From: Nocardioides psychrotolerans
GTDB lineage: Bacteria > Actinomycetota > Actinomycetes > Propionibacteriales > Nocardioidaceae
Length of the DNA stretch: 64,000 nt
Assembly (NCBI RefSeq): GCF_900113685.1
Contig: NZ_FOQG01000013.1
Location: 1-64,000, forward strand
Direction: 5' to 3'
Part shown: positions 16,086 through 23,438 of the stretch, piece by piece
Position numbering within the stretch: position 1 is the first letter of the stretch
Layout of the letters: each line of letters opens with the position of its first letter
Notes under the pieces: model-generated
Database searches by the model: none
Told to the model about the DNA's origin: nothing
Seen by the model: only the letters and a program-made list of their open reading frames with translations
Position numbers and translations under genes: made by a program

Positions 16086-16324
16086 CGGACCCACCCTCCT
16101 CGACGGACTGATTCTCTTCCACAGCCCGTGGAAGACCATTGTGGCTGGTCAGGGCGTCGTACGCCGGCGTCCCGGGCGTGTCCTCCACAGGCTTCTCCCG
16201 CCGATTCGGCCCCTTCTCCACGGGCGATGGCTGTTCTCCACCTAGTTATCCACAGGTCTGTCCACAGGCGCTTCGCCGAAGTCGTTGACCTGGGACGGGT
16301 CGGGTCCTAGCGTTCGGGACAGTT
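16086..16324. promoter_or_regulatory. Intergenic region with a cluster of DnaA-box-like sites
   Basis: No gene is visible. TTATCCACA, a perfect DnaA-box match, is at 16246-16254. Several TCCACA/TCCAC variants surround it (around 16179, 16216, 16236 and 16260). The upstream region of the PHP gene is at the left edge. No dnaA, dnaN or parAB is nearby, so this is not the replication origin. A titration or regulatory cluster is possible, but chance is not excluded in GC-rich DNA. Confidence 0.35.
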
Positions 16325-16394
16325 GAGGCCCCCGGGCCGCAGGTCGACGTTCGCAAGGGGAAGGCGAACGTCGTGCCGGTGGACCGGGGGCCTC
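16325..16394. other. Nested perfect inverted repeats (structured element)
   Basis: An outer 11-bp pair GAGGCCCCCGG / CCGGGGGCCTC (16325-16335 and 16384-16394) encloses an inner 10-bp pair CGACGTTCGC / GCGAACGTCG (16345-16354 and 16364-16373), with a 9-nt purine-rich loop and an internal loop between the two stems. It lies 33 bp beyond the stop of the enoyl-CoA hydratase gene and could end that transcript, but no clear T-run follows on either strand. A small structured RNA is the alternative. Confidence 0.6.
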
Positions 16395-16427
16395 GTCTTC
16401 GTGCTCCTGCTCTGCTCGGTCAGGAGC

Positions 16428-17222
16428 TCAGTTGCCGGTGAAGACCGCCGGACGCTTCTCCTGCGCGGCGCGGATGCCCTCCTGCAGGTCGGCGGTCGCG
16501 AGCGTGATCGGCTGGGCCATCGCCTCCCACTGCAGGCAGGCCTCGACGTCCTGGTGACCACCGTCGGCCAGCGCCAGCTTGGTCAGCCTGCTCGCGATCG
16601 GCGCGGTGGCGGCGATCCCGGCGGCGACCTCGAGCGCGTCGTCGAGGAACGTCTCGCGCTCCATCACCCGCGACACCAGGCCCAGCGCCTGCGCCTCCTG
16701 GCCCTCGACGATGCGACCGGTGAGCAGCAGGTCCTTCGCGACCGCCTCCCCGACGACGTGAGGAAGCAGGTAGGTGCCGGCCATGCCGGGGTGCATGCCG
16801 AGCTTGACGAAGGGCAGCCCCATCTTGGCGCCGCTGGCCGCGAACCGCAGGTCGCAGGCCAGCGCCATGCAGAGCCCGGCCCCGATCGCGGCGCCGTTGA
16901 TCGCCGCGATCGTCGGCACCTCCAGCCGGCGGATCGAGAGCCAGGCCCGGTAGAACGCCAGCATGCGGGTGCGCAGGTGGTCGACCGACGCGTCGGGCTC
17001 CGAGGCGATCCAGCTGGTGTTGCCCCCGGAGCAGAACGCGGCGCCCTCCCCCGTCACGACGACCGCCCGCACCGAGGCGTCGGCGACCAGCTCGTCGATG
17101 GCCTCGACCCACGACGTGGTCATCTCGTCGGACATCGCGTTGCGCATGTCGGGGTTGTCCAGGACCAGCAGGGCGACGCCCTCGGAGGGGCGCTCGAGGC
17201 GCAGGTGGGTGAGCTCAGTCAT
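16428..17222 (-). CDS. Enoyl-CoA hydratase/isomerase family protein
   Basis: This 264-residue crotonase-fold protein likely hydrates an enoyl-CoA in fatty acid or amino acid degradation. The oxyanion-hole segments are visible: EGAAFCSGGNTSWIA (~59-73) and AAINGAAIGAGLCMALACDL, followed by AASGAKMGLPFVKLGMHPGM. The second region has Val and Lys near the usual Glu positions, so the exact reaction is uncertain. TAGGGT on the minus strand (17234-17229) lies 6 nt before the ATG, which marks a leaderless start. The gene is flanked by non-coding DNA on both sides and is probably monocistronic. Confidence 0.9.
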   Translation of the reverse strand: MTELTHLRLERPSEGVALLVLDNPDMRNAMSDEMTTSWVEAIDELVADASVRAVVVTGEGAAFCSGGNTSWIASEPDASVDHLRTRMLAFYRAWLSIRRLEVPTIAAINGAAIGAGLCMALACDLRFAASGAKMGLPFVKLGMHPGMAGTYLLPHVVGEAVAKDLLLTGRIVEGQEAQALGLVSRVMERETFLDDALEVAAGIAATAPIASRLTKLALADGGHQDVEACLQWEAMAQPITLATADLQEGIRAAQEKRPAVFTGN

Positions 17223-17426
17223 GGCCCGACCCTACTGAGCGGGGCCCCTCGGCGCCGTGAGGCGTTTCACGGGTGATCTCAGGCGCGCCGGGCGCCTGCT
17301 GCGCCTGCGCGCCCTCGTGTCGTAGGGTCGCATCGGCTCGAGGGCACCCGTCCACGAGCTTCCGGCGGGCTTCCCCATCCATCCCCGTCGCGACGACCGA
17401 GCGAAAACCTAGTCAAGGAGGCCGTC

Positions 17427-17585
17427 ATGGCGGAGACCTGGAGCGGCGAGTTCTACTGCGTGAAGTGCAAGGAGAAGCGCGAGGCGGAGGGCGAGGTCAA
17501 GGTCAACGACAAGGGCACCCGCATGGCCAAGGCCGTGTGCCCCGTCTGTAGCACCAACCTCAACCGCATTCTCGGCAAGGCGTGA
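17427..17585 (+). CDS. Small zinc-ribbon protein (DUF5679)
   Basis: This 52-residue protein of the DUF5679 family has two CxxC knuckles (FYCVKCKEK and AVCPVCSTNL), as in a zinc ribbon, and a basic C-terminus NRILGKA. The function is unknown; the family is conserved across actinobacteria and is probably nucleic-acid or protein binding. AAGGAG at 17415-17420 lies 6 nt before the ATG. It stands alone between enoyl-CoA hydratase and the cyclodehydratase-like gene. Confidence 0.85.
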   Translation: MAETWSGEFYCVKCKEKREAEGEVKVNDKGTRMAKAVCPVCSTNLNRILGKA

Positions 17586-17727
17586 GCTCTTAGCGACACG
17601 CGCCACACGCTTCGCGGCGGTGCCACCCCTCCCGGGTGGCACCGCCGCTGGCATTGCGGGGAGCCCTGTCGAGGCGACCTGTGGAGGGGCGCCGCCGCTC
17701 GACGACCGGCGGTGCGAGGCTGGCTCG

Positions 17728-18615
17728 ATGGCACTCCTCCCTTCCTTCGCCGGGCTGCCGGAGCAGCCTGCGCTGAGGCCCGGCATCTCCGTGACCCGTC
17801 ACGACGACCACCACCTCCAGGTCGGGGTCGACCCACCCCAGCGGGTCGTCGTACCTGACGTGCCGGCGGTACGCCGCCTGCTCGATGCCCTGGCCGGGGC
17901 CACGGCGCTGCCGGGACCGGACGAGCAGACGTGGCCGGTCCTGCGGCGGTTGTGGGAGGCGGGCCTGCTGGTCGACGCCCGGAGCGTCGCCGCCTCGATC
18001 ACCCACGGCCCCGCCGCCGCGGTGCGGGCGGCCTGGGCGCAGTTCGGGCTCGGGGCGGGCGACCGCCTCGGGGCGCGGGCCGCTGCCCGCGTGCGGGTGG
18101 CAGCCGAGGACGACGCACGTGCCGACGTCTCTCGGCTTCTGCGCGCCTCCGGGGTGCAGGTGGTCGAGGAGGGCGCTGCGGACGTCTGGCTGATAGTCCA
18201 CGACGGCGAGGTCCCCCGCGCCTCGGTGGACGACCTGGTGCGGGAGGGCGTCGCGCACCTGCTCGTCTCCGGCGCTCTCGGCTCGGTCGTGATCGGGCCG
18301 TTCGTCCTGCCGGGGGTGACCGCGTGCCTGCGCTGCGTCGACGCCCACCGGGCGGAGACGGACCCGCGCCGGGCCCTCGTGGTCGAGCAGGTCGTCTCCC
18401 GACCACCTGCTGCTGTCCGCGACCCCGCGCTGCACGCTCTCGCCCTGGCCTGGGCGACACGGGACCTGCTGCGCTTCGTCGAGGGCGACCAGCCCTCGAC
18501 CTGGTCCGCGTCCTTCGACCTGGGGCCTGTGGCCGCACCGGAGCGCCGTGCGTGGACCCGGCACCCGCACTGCGGCTGCTCCTGGGACGAGACGCTGGTC
18601 AGCCAGGCCGGCTGA
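17728..18615 (+). CDS. ThiF-like / TOMM-type leader-binding cyclodehydratase-related protein, orphan
   Basis: This 295-residue protein resembles the leader-peptide-binding partner (ocin-ThiF-like, E1-type) of thiazole/oxazole-modified microcin synthetases. A winged RRE-like N-terminus (~1-95) is followed by a Rossmann-like region with VSGALGSVVIGPFVLPGVTACLRC (read in pieces). Two zinc-ligand pairs sit at C200/C203 (CLRC) and C282/C284 (HCGCSW). No YcaO protein, precursor peptide or transporter is nearby, so the gene is probably a housekeeping actinobacterial derivative and not a bacteriocin gene. It converges with a 53-residue zinc protein. Confidence 0.75.
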   Translation: MALLPSFAGLPEQPALRPGISVTRHDDHHLQVGVDPPQRVVVPDVPAVRRLLDALAGATALPGPDEQTWPVLRRLWEAGLLVDARSVAASITHGPAAAVRAAWAQFGLGAGDRLGARAAARVRVAAEDDARADVSRLLRASGVQVVEEGAADVWLIVHDGEVPRASVDDLVREGVAHLLVSGALGSVVIGPFVLPGVTACLRCVDAHRAETDPRRALVVEQVVSRPPAAVRDPALHALALAWATRDLLRFVEGDQPSTWSASFDLGPVAAPERRAWTRHPHCGCSWDETLVSQAG

Positions 18616-18620
18616 CGCGC

Positions 18621-18782
18621 CTACCAGTGCTCGCGGTCGAGCTGGCCCTCCATCGAGCGCACGTGCTCGCGCGAGCAGGCGGCGCAGTAGGCGACCGGAC
18701 GGCCGCGCTCGACGGCTGTGGTCCAGGTCAGGGCAGCCGCGGCCTCCGCCTCATCGCGACCGCAGAAGTCACAGGTGCGCAT
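18621..18782 (-). CDS. Very small zinc-finger protein
   Basis: This 53-residue protein has two CxxC pairs (MRTCDFCGRDE and AYCAACSREHV) separated by an Ala/Thr-rich stretch and an acidic/basic tail ending in DREHW. The function is unknown. TAGCCT on the minus strand (18794-18789) lies 6 nt before the ATG, which gives a leaderless start and supports the gene. The stop is 5 bp from the stop of the convergent ThiF-like gene. Confidence 0.75.
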   Translation of the reverse strand: MRTCDFCGRDEAEAAAALTWTTAVERGRPVAYCAACSREHVRSMEGQLDREHW

Positions 18783-18830
18783 GGGGTCAGGCTAGGGCGT
18801 TGCCGATCGCTCCTGGCAGGAACACGGTGA

Positions 18831-18866
18831 GAGCCGGGCACGACGAGGGTTCGTCGTGCCCGGCTC
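18831..18866. terminator. Perfect 16-bp hairpin terminator
   Basis: GAGCCGGGCACGACGA and its exact complement surround a GGGT loop. It lies downstream of the small leftward gene at 18919-19086 and upstream of the small zinc-finger gene. No long T-run follows, as is common for actinobacterial terminators. Confidence 0.7.
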
Positions 18867-18891
18867 CCGTGGTCACCCGCGATCAGGGTGA

Positions 18892-18913
18892 GGGTGATCG
18901 GGGTCGATCACCC
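18892..18913. terminator. Second hairpin directly after the small helical gene
   Basis: GGGTGATCG and CGATCACCC pair around a GGGT loop, ending 6 bp beyond the stop of the gene at 18919-19086. Together with the hairpin at 18831-18866 it forms a tandem terminator for that gene. Confidence 0.5.
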
Positions 18914-18918
18914 AGGTC

Positions 18919-19086
18919 CTACAGAGCGCGAGCGAGGGCGAGGCGGGCCTGCTGCGCTGCCCGCTCAGCCTTGCGGCTGAGCCGGACGGCACGGGCAACG
19001 CGGTTGCCCGTGCGCAACTGCTGCGCCTCTCCCAGGCGCGCGCTCATCTGTGCGCGGGCCAGGTCTTCGTGCATCAAGTGAAACAT
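18919..19086 (-). CDS. Small basic helical protein, conserved in actinobacteria
   Basis: This 55-residue protein begins MFHLMHEDLARAQMSARL, and the remainder is almost purely Arg/Ala/Gln helix (QLRTGNRVARAVRLSRKAERAAQQARL). Short proteins with this MxHLMHExLA start and a basic helical body are common in nocardioform and streptomycete genomes; their function is unknown. CCGGAG lies 8 nt before the ATG at 19086. Two hairpins end the transcript downstream. It lies just after whiB7 in the same orientation, 77 bp beyond its stop. Confidence 0.72.
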   Translation of the reverse strand: MFHLMHEDLARAQMSARLGEAQQLRTGNRVARAVRLSRKAERAAQQARLALARAL

Positions 19087-19163
19087 GTCGGTACTCCGGT
19101 TCAGGAAAAGGGGCATGGTGAGGGTGTGCTCCGAGAAGGTGCGCTGGAAGGGATGGCGAGCGC

Positions 19164-19505
19164 TTACGCGGCCGCCTCGTTCTTGCGGGGCCGCCCACGG
19201 GGACGCTTGCGGGGGATCACTACTCCTTGCAGGAACAGCTCACCTCCCCAGACGCCCCAGGGCTCACGCCGTTCGAGGGCTCCGCTGAGGCACAGGGCCT
19301 GGACGGGACAGTCCTGGCAGAGGGCCTTGGCGCACTCCACGTCGCTGGGCGACTCCGCGAACCACAGCTCGGGGTCGTTCACCCGGCAGAGCAGCAGGTC
19401 GTGGTCGACGTGACCGGCCTGGTCGTGCAGCAGACCCAGGGACAGGTCGGGCTGCTCGCTCTTCGAGAGAGCCCCAGCGGTGCGGTCGAGAACGCTGATG
19501 GTCAT
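19164..19505 (-). CDS. whiB7: WhiB7-type iron-sulfur transcription regulator
   Basis: This 113-residue protein has the four-cysteine [4Fe-4S] pattern (C40, C63, C66, C72), the WhiB turn GVWGGE (~84-89) and a C-terminal AT-hook RGRPRK (~103-108), the combination that defines WhiB7. WhiB7 binds sigma A and AT-rich DNA next to the -35 element and switches on intrinsic antibiotic resistance genes. Two ATGs three bases apart (19508, 19505) follow a perfect AGGAGG; 19505 has the better spacing. The ~400-nt leader holds an upstream ORF, a terminator hairpin and an AT-rich promoter, so ribosome-mediated attenuation and autoactivation are expected. Confidence 0.93.
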   Translation of the reverse strand: MTISVLDRTAGALSKSEQPDLSLGLLHDQAGHVDHDLLLCRVNDPELWFAESPSDVECAKALCQDCPVQALCLSGALERREPWGVWGGELFLQGVVIPRKRPRGRPRKNEAAA

Positions 19506-19579
19506 CATTTCACCTCCTTCTCGGTGACCTGATCGCGGTGCGTGGTGCGTGGTGCGGGATCTGGGGCCTGGGTGCGAGA

Positions 19580-19620
19580 AACACAAAGGCCGCGGATCCC
19601 TGGGTGGGATTCCGCGGCCT
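19580..19620 (-). terminator. Attenuator hairpin in the whiB7 leader
   Basis: On the minus strand GGCCGCGGAATCCC pairs with GGGATCCGCGGCC (one bulge, small loop) and is followed by TTTGTGTTTC. It lies between the leader ORF stop (19643) and the whiB7 start (19505), which is where an attenuator must be. Known whiB7 genes are controlled by such attenuation when ribosomes stall on the leader ORF. Confidence 0.72.
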
Positions 19621-19642
19621 GGAGGTGCCGGTCTGATGAGGG

Positions 19643-19870
19643 TCAGACTGGTGGACTCCAGGCGTGGACTCCCGGGACGTAGGCGGCGATGCCCATGTGT
19701 CCCTTGGGTGCGACGGCGCGCAGGCGGGCGATGACCGGGATGCGGAGATCGACAGAGCGCTGGCCCGTCACCCAGGTGGTGCCGAGGACAACGTGGCCGC
19801 ACACGGGCATGCCACAGTCGGACGCGGTCGTCTGGATGGACGGGTTCGTCGTGATGATGTTGGTGATCAT
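19643..19870 (-). CDS. Leader ORF upstream of whiB7
   Basis: This 75-codon frame starts at an ATG with AGGAGG 8 nt upstream, which is as strong as any ribosome-binding site in the window. The peptide starts MITNIITTNPSIQTTASD and ends GVHAWSPPV. It is not a recognised protein family. Its position 5' of an attenuator and whiB7 argues for a regulatory leader peptide whose translation senses antibiotic-stalled ribosomes. It is longer than most described whiB7 leader ORFs, so a functional small protein cannot be excluded. Confidence 0.55.
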   Translation of the reverse strand: MITNIITTNPSIQTTASDCGMPVCGHVVLGTTWVTGQRSVDLRIPVIARLRAVAPKGHMGIAAYVPGVHAWSPPV

Positions 19871-19901
19871 GCGGGCCACCTCCTTCGGATCTTCAGGCGC
19901 C

Positions 19902-19916
19902 GACCTTGTCAAGGTC
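19902..19916. promoter_or_regulatory. Perfect 15-bp palindrome in the whiB7 leader
   Basis: GACCTTG and CAAGGTC flank a single central base. The palindrome lies between the predicted promoter and the ribosome-binding site of the leader ORF, so it is either a DNA operator or, in RNA, a small hairpin at the 5' end of the leader. The minus strand also reads TTGACA within it, a possible alternative -35 element. Confidence 0.4.
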
Positions 19917-19942
19917 GTGCTGCGCGATTGCTTGGTGACGGA

Positions 19943-19982
19943 AAGTTACCCCGCCCCCGATGTCATGAGCAAACGATTTTAT
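19943..19982 (-). promoter_or_regulatory. Predicted whiB7 promoter with WhiB7-type AT-rich element
   Basis: On the minus strand an AT-rich block CATAAAATCG (19983-19974) immediately precedes TTGCTC (19972-19967, -35). An 18-bp spacer and TAACTT (19948-19943, -10) follow. An A/T-rich element just upstream of -35 is the known WhiB7 binding feature, which supports autoregulation. Confidence 0.5.
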
Positions 19983-20055
19983 GACTATTTCCGAGCTTTT
20001 CTTCCGGGGCCGTTCTCGAACGGCCTCTCAGGCGACCCGGCCCGGCCACCGACCC

Positions 20056-22119
20056 TCAGGACGAGGCGTCCATCAGCGCGAGCACGTCGTCGCCGTAGCG
20101 CTCGATCTTGGAGGGACCCACGCCGCTGATGCTGAGCAGGTCGGCCTCCGAGCGCGGCTTGTGCTCCGCGATCAGCTGGAGCGTCGCGTCGGTGAACACG
20201 ACGAACGCCGGCACCTCGTCGTCGCCGGCGCGCTCCTTGCGCCACTCGCGCAGGCGCTCGAAGAGGGCCTCGTCGTAGGACGCGGGACAGCCGCTGCACC
20301 TGCCGCGCTTCTTCTCGGGGCCGGTGCGCAGCGGCTTGCCGCACTCGCGACAGCTGGCGACCTTGCGGTTGACCGGAGCGTGCTCGACCCGGGTGGACGC
20401 CGGCAGCAGCGGGTCGAGGAAGCGGGACGGCTTGCGACGCGCCGCCTGCCCGGGGTTGCGAGCCTGGGCCCAGGAGAGCGCGAGGTCGATGCGGGCGCGC
20501 GTCATGCCGACGTAGAGCAGGCGGCGCTCCTCCTCGATCGCGGCCGGGGTGTCGGCGTAGGTGATCGGCAGCGTGCCGTCCTGGAGCCCGCACAGGAAGA
20601 CCGAGTCCCACTCCAGCCCCTTGGCGGCGTGGAAGGTGGCGAGGGTGACGCCCTCGGCGACCGGAGCGTGCTGCTCGGTCGCGCGGCGGTCGAGGTCGTC
20701 GACGAAGGCGCCCAGCGTGGCACCGTCGGCCCGGGCGAACTCCTCGGCCTGGCTGACCAGTGCTTGCCAGGACTCCCAGCGGTCGCGGGTCTGGCCGCGC
20801 GAGCCCGGCGCCTCGACCGTCCAGCCCATGCCGGCCAGCGTCGCCTTGACGGTGTCGACGAGGCCGTCGTCGCCGGCCTCCCCCGACCGGGCGGTGCCAC
20901 GGATGCGCGTGACGGCTTCGCGGACCTCGGGCCGGTCGAAGAAGCGGGCAGCTCCGCGGATGACGTAAGGAATGCCGAGGTCGGAGAGGGCCTCCTCGTA
21001 GGCCTCGGACTGGGCGTTGATGCGAAAGAGCACCGCAACCTCGGAGAGCGGGCGTCCCTGGTCGCGCAGGGCCTGGATGCGTCCGGCGATCTTCTGCGCC
21101 TCGGCCACCTCGTCGGGGGCGGGGGCATAGGTCACGGCGGGACCCGCCGGTCGCTGGGCACGCAGCTCGACGCCCTTGCTGGTCGAGCGGGCGAGCAGGA
21201 TGTTGGCCGCCGTGACGATCTGGGGGGTGGAGCGGTAGTTGCGGACCAGCTCGATCGAGGTGGCCTGGGGGAACTTGGTGGTGAAGCCGGTGAGGTAGTC
21301 GGCGTTGGCGCCGGCGAAGGAGTAGATCGTCTGCGCCGGGTCACCGACGACGCAGATCTCGTCGCGACCCCCGAGCCAGAGGTCGAGCAGCGCCGACTGG
21401 AGGGGCGAGACGTCTTGGAACTCGTCGACGACGAACCACTTGTACTGGCGACGGACCTGGGCAGCGACCCGCTCGTCCTCGGCGAGGATCCCGGCGGTGA
21501 GGAGCAGCACGTCCTCCATGTCCATCCGGCCCTGGTCACGCTTGACCTCCTCGTAGGCAGCGAACACCCGACCCACCGTGTCGTGGGCCTGGCCCGTCAC
21601 GGAGCGACCACGCTGCTCGGCGATGCGGGCGTAGTCGTCGGGCTGGACGTTGCTCACCTTGGCCCACTCGATCTCCGAGGCGAGGTCGCGCAGCAGCGCC
21701 TGGTCGGTGGAGAGCCGCTGTCGACGCGCAGCCGTGGCCAGCAGGCCGATCTTGGACTCGATGATGCTCGGCAGCTCGGTGCCGTGGACGTGAGGCCAGA
21801 AGTAGCGCAGCTGGCGCAGGGCCGCGGAGTGGAACGTGCGGGCCTGGACTGCCCCCGCGCCGAGCTGGCGCAGACGACCGCGCATCTCCCCCGCCGCCCG
21901 GGTGGTGAACGTCACTGCCAGCACCTCGGAGGGAGCGTAGACACCACTGTGGACGCCGTGGGCGATGCGGTGGGTGATCGCCCGGGTCTTGCCCGTGCCG
22001 GCACCCGCCAGGACCCGCACCGGGCCGCGCAGCGTCTCGGCCACGCGACGCTGCTCGGGGTCGAGCGCGGCGAGCAGGTCGGCTGCTCGGTCGATGCCCC
22101 TCTCGGTGTCCTGCGACAT
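20056..22119 (-). CDS. uvrD2: UvrD2-type DNA helicase with HRDC domain
   Basis: This 687-residue superfamily 1A helicase has Walker A GAGTGKTRAI (~36-45), the Walker B-type motif VVDEFQDVSPLQ, and motif VI LLYVGMTRARIDLALS. A tetracysteine segment CRECGKPL...RCSGC follows near residue 590, and a C-terminal HRDC domain spans ~615-687 (FTDATLQLIAEHKPRSEADLLSI). The tetracysteine plus HRDC tail is the mycobacterial UvrD2 arrangement; that protein is essential in mycobacteria and unwinds 3'-tailed DNA. AGGAG precedes the ATG at 22119. It diverges from mycoredoxin; the gap is 74 bp. Confidence 0.93.
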   Translation of the reverse strand: MSQDTERGIDRAADLLAALDPEQRRVAETLRGPVRVLAGAGTGKTRAITHRIAHGVHSGVYAPSEVLAVTFTTRAAGEMRGRLRQLGAGAVQARTFHSAALRQLRYFWPHVHGTELPSIIESKIGLLATAARRQRLSTDQALLRDLASEIEWAKVSNVQPDDYARIAEQRGRSVTGQAHDTVGRVFAAYEEVKRDQGRMDMEDVLLLTAGILAEDERVAAQVRRQYKWFVVDEFQDVSPLQSALLDLWLGGRDEICVVGDPAQTIYSFAGANADYLTGFTTKFPQATSIELVRNYRSTPQIVTAANILLARSTSKGVELRAQRPAGPAVTYAPAPDEVAEAQKIAGRIQALRDQGRPLSEVAVLFRINAQSEAYEEALSDLGIPYVIRGAARFFDRPEVREAVTRIRGTARSGEAGDDGLVDTVKATLAGMGWTVEAPGSRGQTRDRWESWQALVSQAEEFARADGATLGAFVDDLDRRATEQHAPVAEGVTLATFHAAKGLEWDSVFLCGLQDGTLPITYADTPAAIEEERRLLYVGMTRARIDLALSWAQARNPGQAARRKPSRFLDPLLPASTRVEHAPVNRKVASCRECGKPLRTGPEKKRGRCSGCPASYDEALFERLREWRKERAGDDEVPAFVVFTDATLQLIAEHKPRSEADLLSISGVGPSKIERYGDDVLALMDASS

Positions 22120-22193
22120 GGTGGAACAACTCCTGGTGCGAGGTGGTTGGATCGGGTGAACACGACCCTAGACGGCGGAGGCGACAGTCCCAG

Positions 22194-22436
22194 ATGAGCA
22201 GCTTCACGATGTACACGACCCCCTGGTGCGGTTACTGCCACCGACTCAAGAGCCAGCTCGACCGCGAGGGGATCGCCTTCGACATCGTCGACATCGAGCA
22301 GCAGCCCGAAGCAGCCCTGATCGTAGAGTCGGCCAACAACGGCAACCAGACCGTGCCGACCCTGGTCTACACCGACGGCAGCGCCCAGACCAACCCGTCC
22401 CTGGCCCAGGTCAAGGCGAAGGTCGCTTCCCTGTGA
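22194..22436 (+). CDS. mrx1: Mycoredoxin
   Basis: This 80-residue glutaredoxin-fold protein has the active site WCGYC (C12, C15), the actinobacterial mycoredoxin signature. It reduces mixed disulfides between proteins and mycothiol. The thioredoxin-fold cis-Pro is in QTVPTLVY. The start at 22194 gives the family's usual length. The gene converges with nudC, with a bidirectional hairpin between them. Confidence 0.9.
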   Translation: MSSFTMYTTPWCGYCHRLKSQLDREGIAFDIVDIEQQPEAALIVESANNGNQTVPTLVYTDGSAQTNPSLAQVKAKVASL

Positions 22437-22455
22437 AACGACTTCGTCGTTCCAT

Positions 22456-22484
22456 TGGGAGTACTCGCTGCGCTCGTACTCCCA
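22456..22484. terminator. Bidirectional terminator between mrx1 and nudC
   Basis: TGGGAGTAC and GTACTCCCA form a perfect outer stem; the loop TCGCTGCGCTC can extend the pairing in part. It lies in the 59-bp gap between two convergent genes. Confidence 0.7.
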
Positions 22485-22495
22485 GGCCCAGCTAG

Positions 22496-23407
22496 TCACC
22501 AGCTCCCGGGGAGCGGGCCGCCGTACCAGTGCTCGACCAGTGAGCGGCTGATCGAGACGCCGCCGGGGAGCACGAGGGTGCCGCTCTCGGCCTGCTCGTG
22601 CATCTCGGTGCGAGTGAACCAGGCTGCCTCCTCGATCTCGTCCTGGTCGACCTCGATCACGGTCGACTCGGCGCGACCGATCATCGCGAGCATCAGGCTG
22701 GCCGGGAGCGGCCACGGCTGGTTGCCGAAGTAGGTCACCTCGCCGACCCGGACGCCGACCTCCTCCGCGACCTCACGGCGTACGGCGTCCTCGAGGGTCT
22801 CCCCCGGCTCGCAGAAGCCGGCCAGCGTCGAGAACCGGCCCTCGGGCCAGACCGACTGCCGCCCCAGCAGGCACCGCTCGTCGTCACTGCCGGGCTCCCC
22901 TGCGGTCACGAGCATGATGACCGCGGGGTCGGTGCGCGGGAACTGCGGCTTCCCGCACCGCGTGCAGTGCAGCTCGTGACCGGCAGCGGCTGAGACCAGG
23001 GAACCGCCGCAGCGCGGGCAGAAGCGCGTCGCCCAGTGCCACTCCGCGAGCCCGAGGGCGTGGAAGACCAGCGGGGCCATGTCGGTGGCCTCGCCGCCGA
23101 GCGCCGGCAGGAGCCCTCGCAGCGGGAGCCAAGCCCCCTGCTCGGCCTCGGCCAGCGCGGAGTCGGTGATGACGGCGAACCACGTCTCGTCGTCGCGCTC
23201 CCCCAGCAGCACCCGCACTCCCTCGGGCGCCTCCTCGGGGCGCACCCACGCGATCGCGCCATCGCGCGGGCGCACCCGGGTCCCGGACACCACGAGCACC
23301 CGCGTGCGCACGGCGGACCAGCGCTCGTCCAGCCATGCGTCGTCCTTGCGGCGCAGGCCGGAGCGGTCGTGGGCGGGCGTCGAGAGCAGGAGGTGGGGAT
23401 ACGTCAC
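22496..23407 (-). CDS. nudC: NAD(+) diphosphatase / RNA NAD-decapping Nudix hydrolase NudC
   Basis: This 303-residue NudC-type protein has an N-terminal domain, a zinc ribbon (FCPRCGG and [13 protein letters not shown]), a Nudix box ([22 protein letters not shown] in pieces) and the NudC signature downstream, seen as [16 protein letters not shown]. It splits NAD(H) into NMN(H) and AMP and removes NAD caps from RNA. I place the start at GTG 23407: TAACTT on the minus strand (23420-23415) is 7 nt upstream, so the mRNA is leaderless. The ATG at 23440 would overlap the divergent gene. Confidence 0.92.
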   Translation of the reverse strand: MTYPHLLLSTPAHDRSGLRRKDDAWLDERWSAVRTRVLVVSGTRVRPRDGAIAWVRPEEAPEGVRVLLGERDDETWFAVITDSALAEAEQGAWLPLRGLLPALGGEATDMAPLVFHALGLAEWHWATRFCPRCGGSLVSAAAGHELHCTRCGKPQFPRTDPAVIMLVTAGEPGSDDERCLLGRQSVWPEGRFSTLAGFCEPGETLEDAVRREVAEEVGVRVGEVTYFGNQPWPLPASLMLAMIGRAESTVIEVDQDEIEEAAWFTRTEMHEQAESGTLVLPGGVSISRSLVEHWYGGPLPGSW

Positions 23408-23414
23408 GGTGCCG

Positions 23415-23430
23415 AAGTTAGTCCTAGGGT
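23415..23430. promoter_or_regulatory. Interlocked divergent leaderless promoters of nudC and the phosphorylase
   Basis: TAACTT on the minus strand (23420-23415) serves the nudC GTG at 23407, and TAGGGT on the plus strand (23425-23430) serves the ATG at 23439. Both are 7-8 nt from the start codon with no Shine-Dalgarno. The two start codons are only 31 bp apart, so polymerase binding on one strand should exclude the other. Confidence 0.6.
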
Positions 23431-23438
23431 CATCAGGC

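Noticed and set aside
16246-16254. Replication origin at the DnaA box
   Set aside because: Only one perfect box, no AT-rich unwinding region, and no dnaA, dnaN, parA/parB or rpmH nearby.
17728-18615. Start of a thiazole/oxazole bacteriocin cluster
   Set aside because: No YcaO cyclodehydratase, precursor peptide, dehydrogenase or transporter gene lies within several kilobases.
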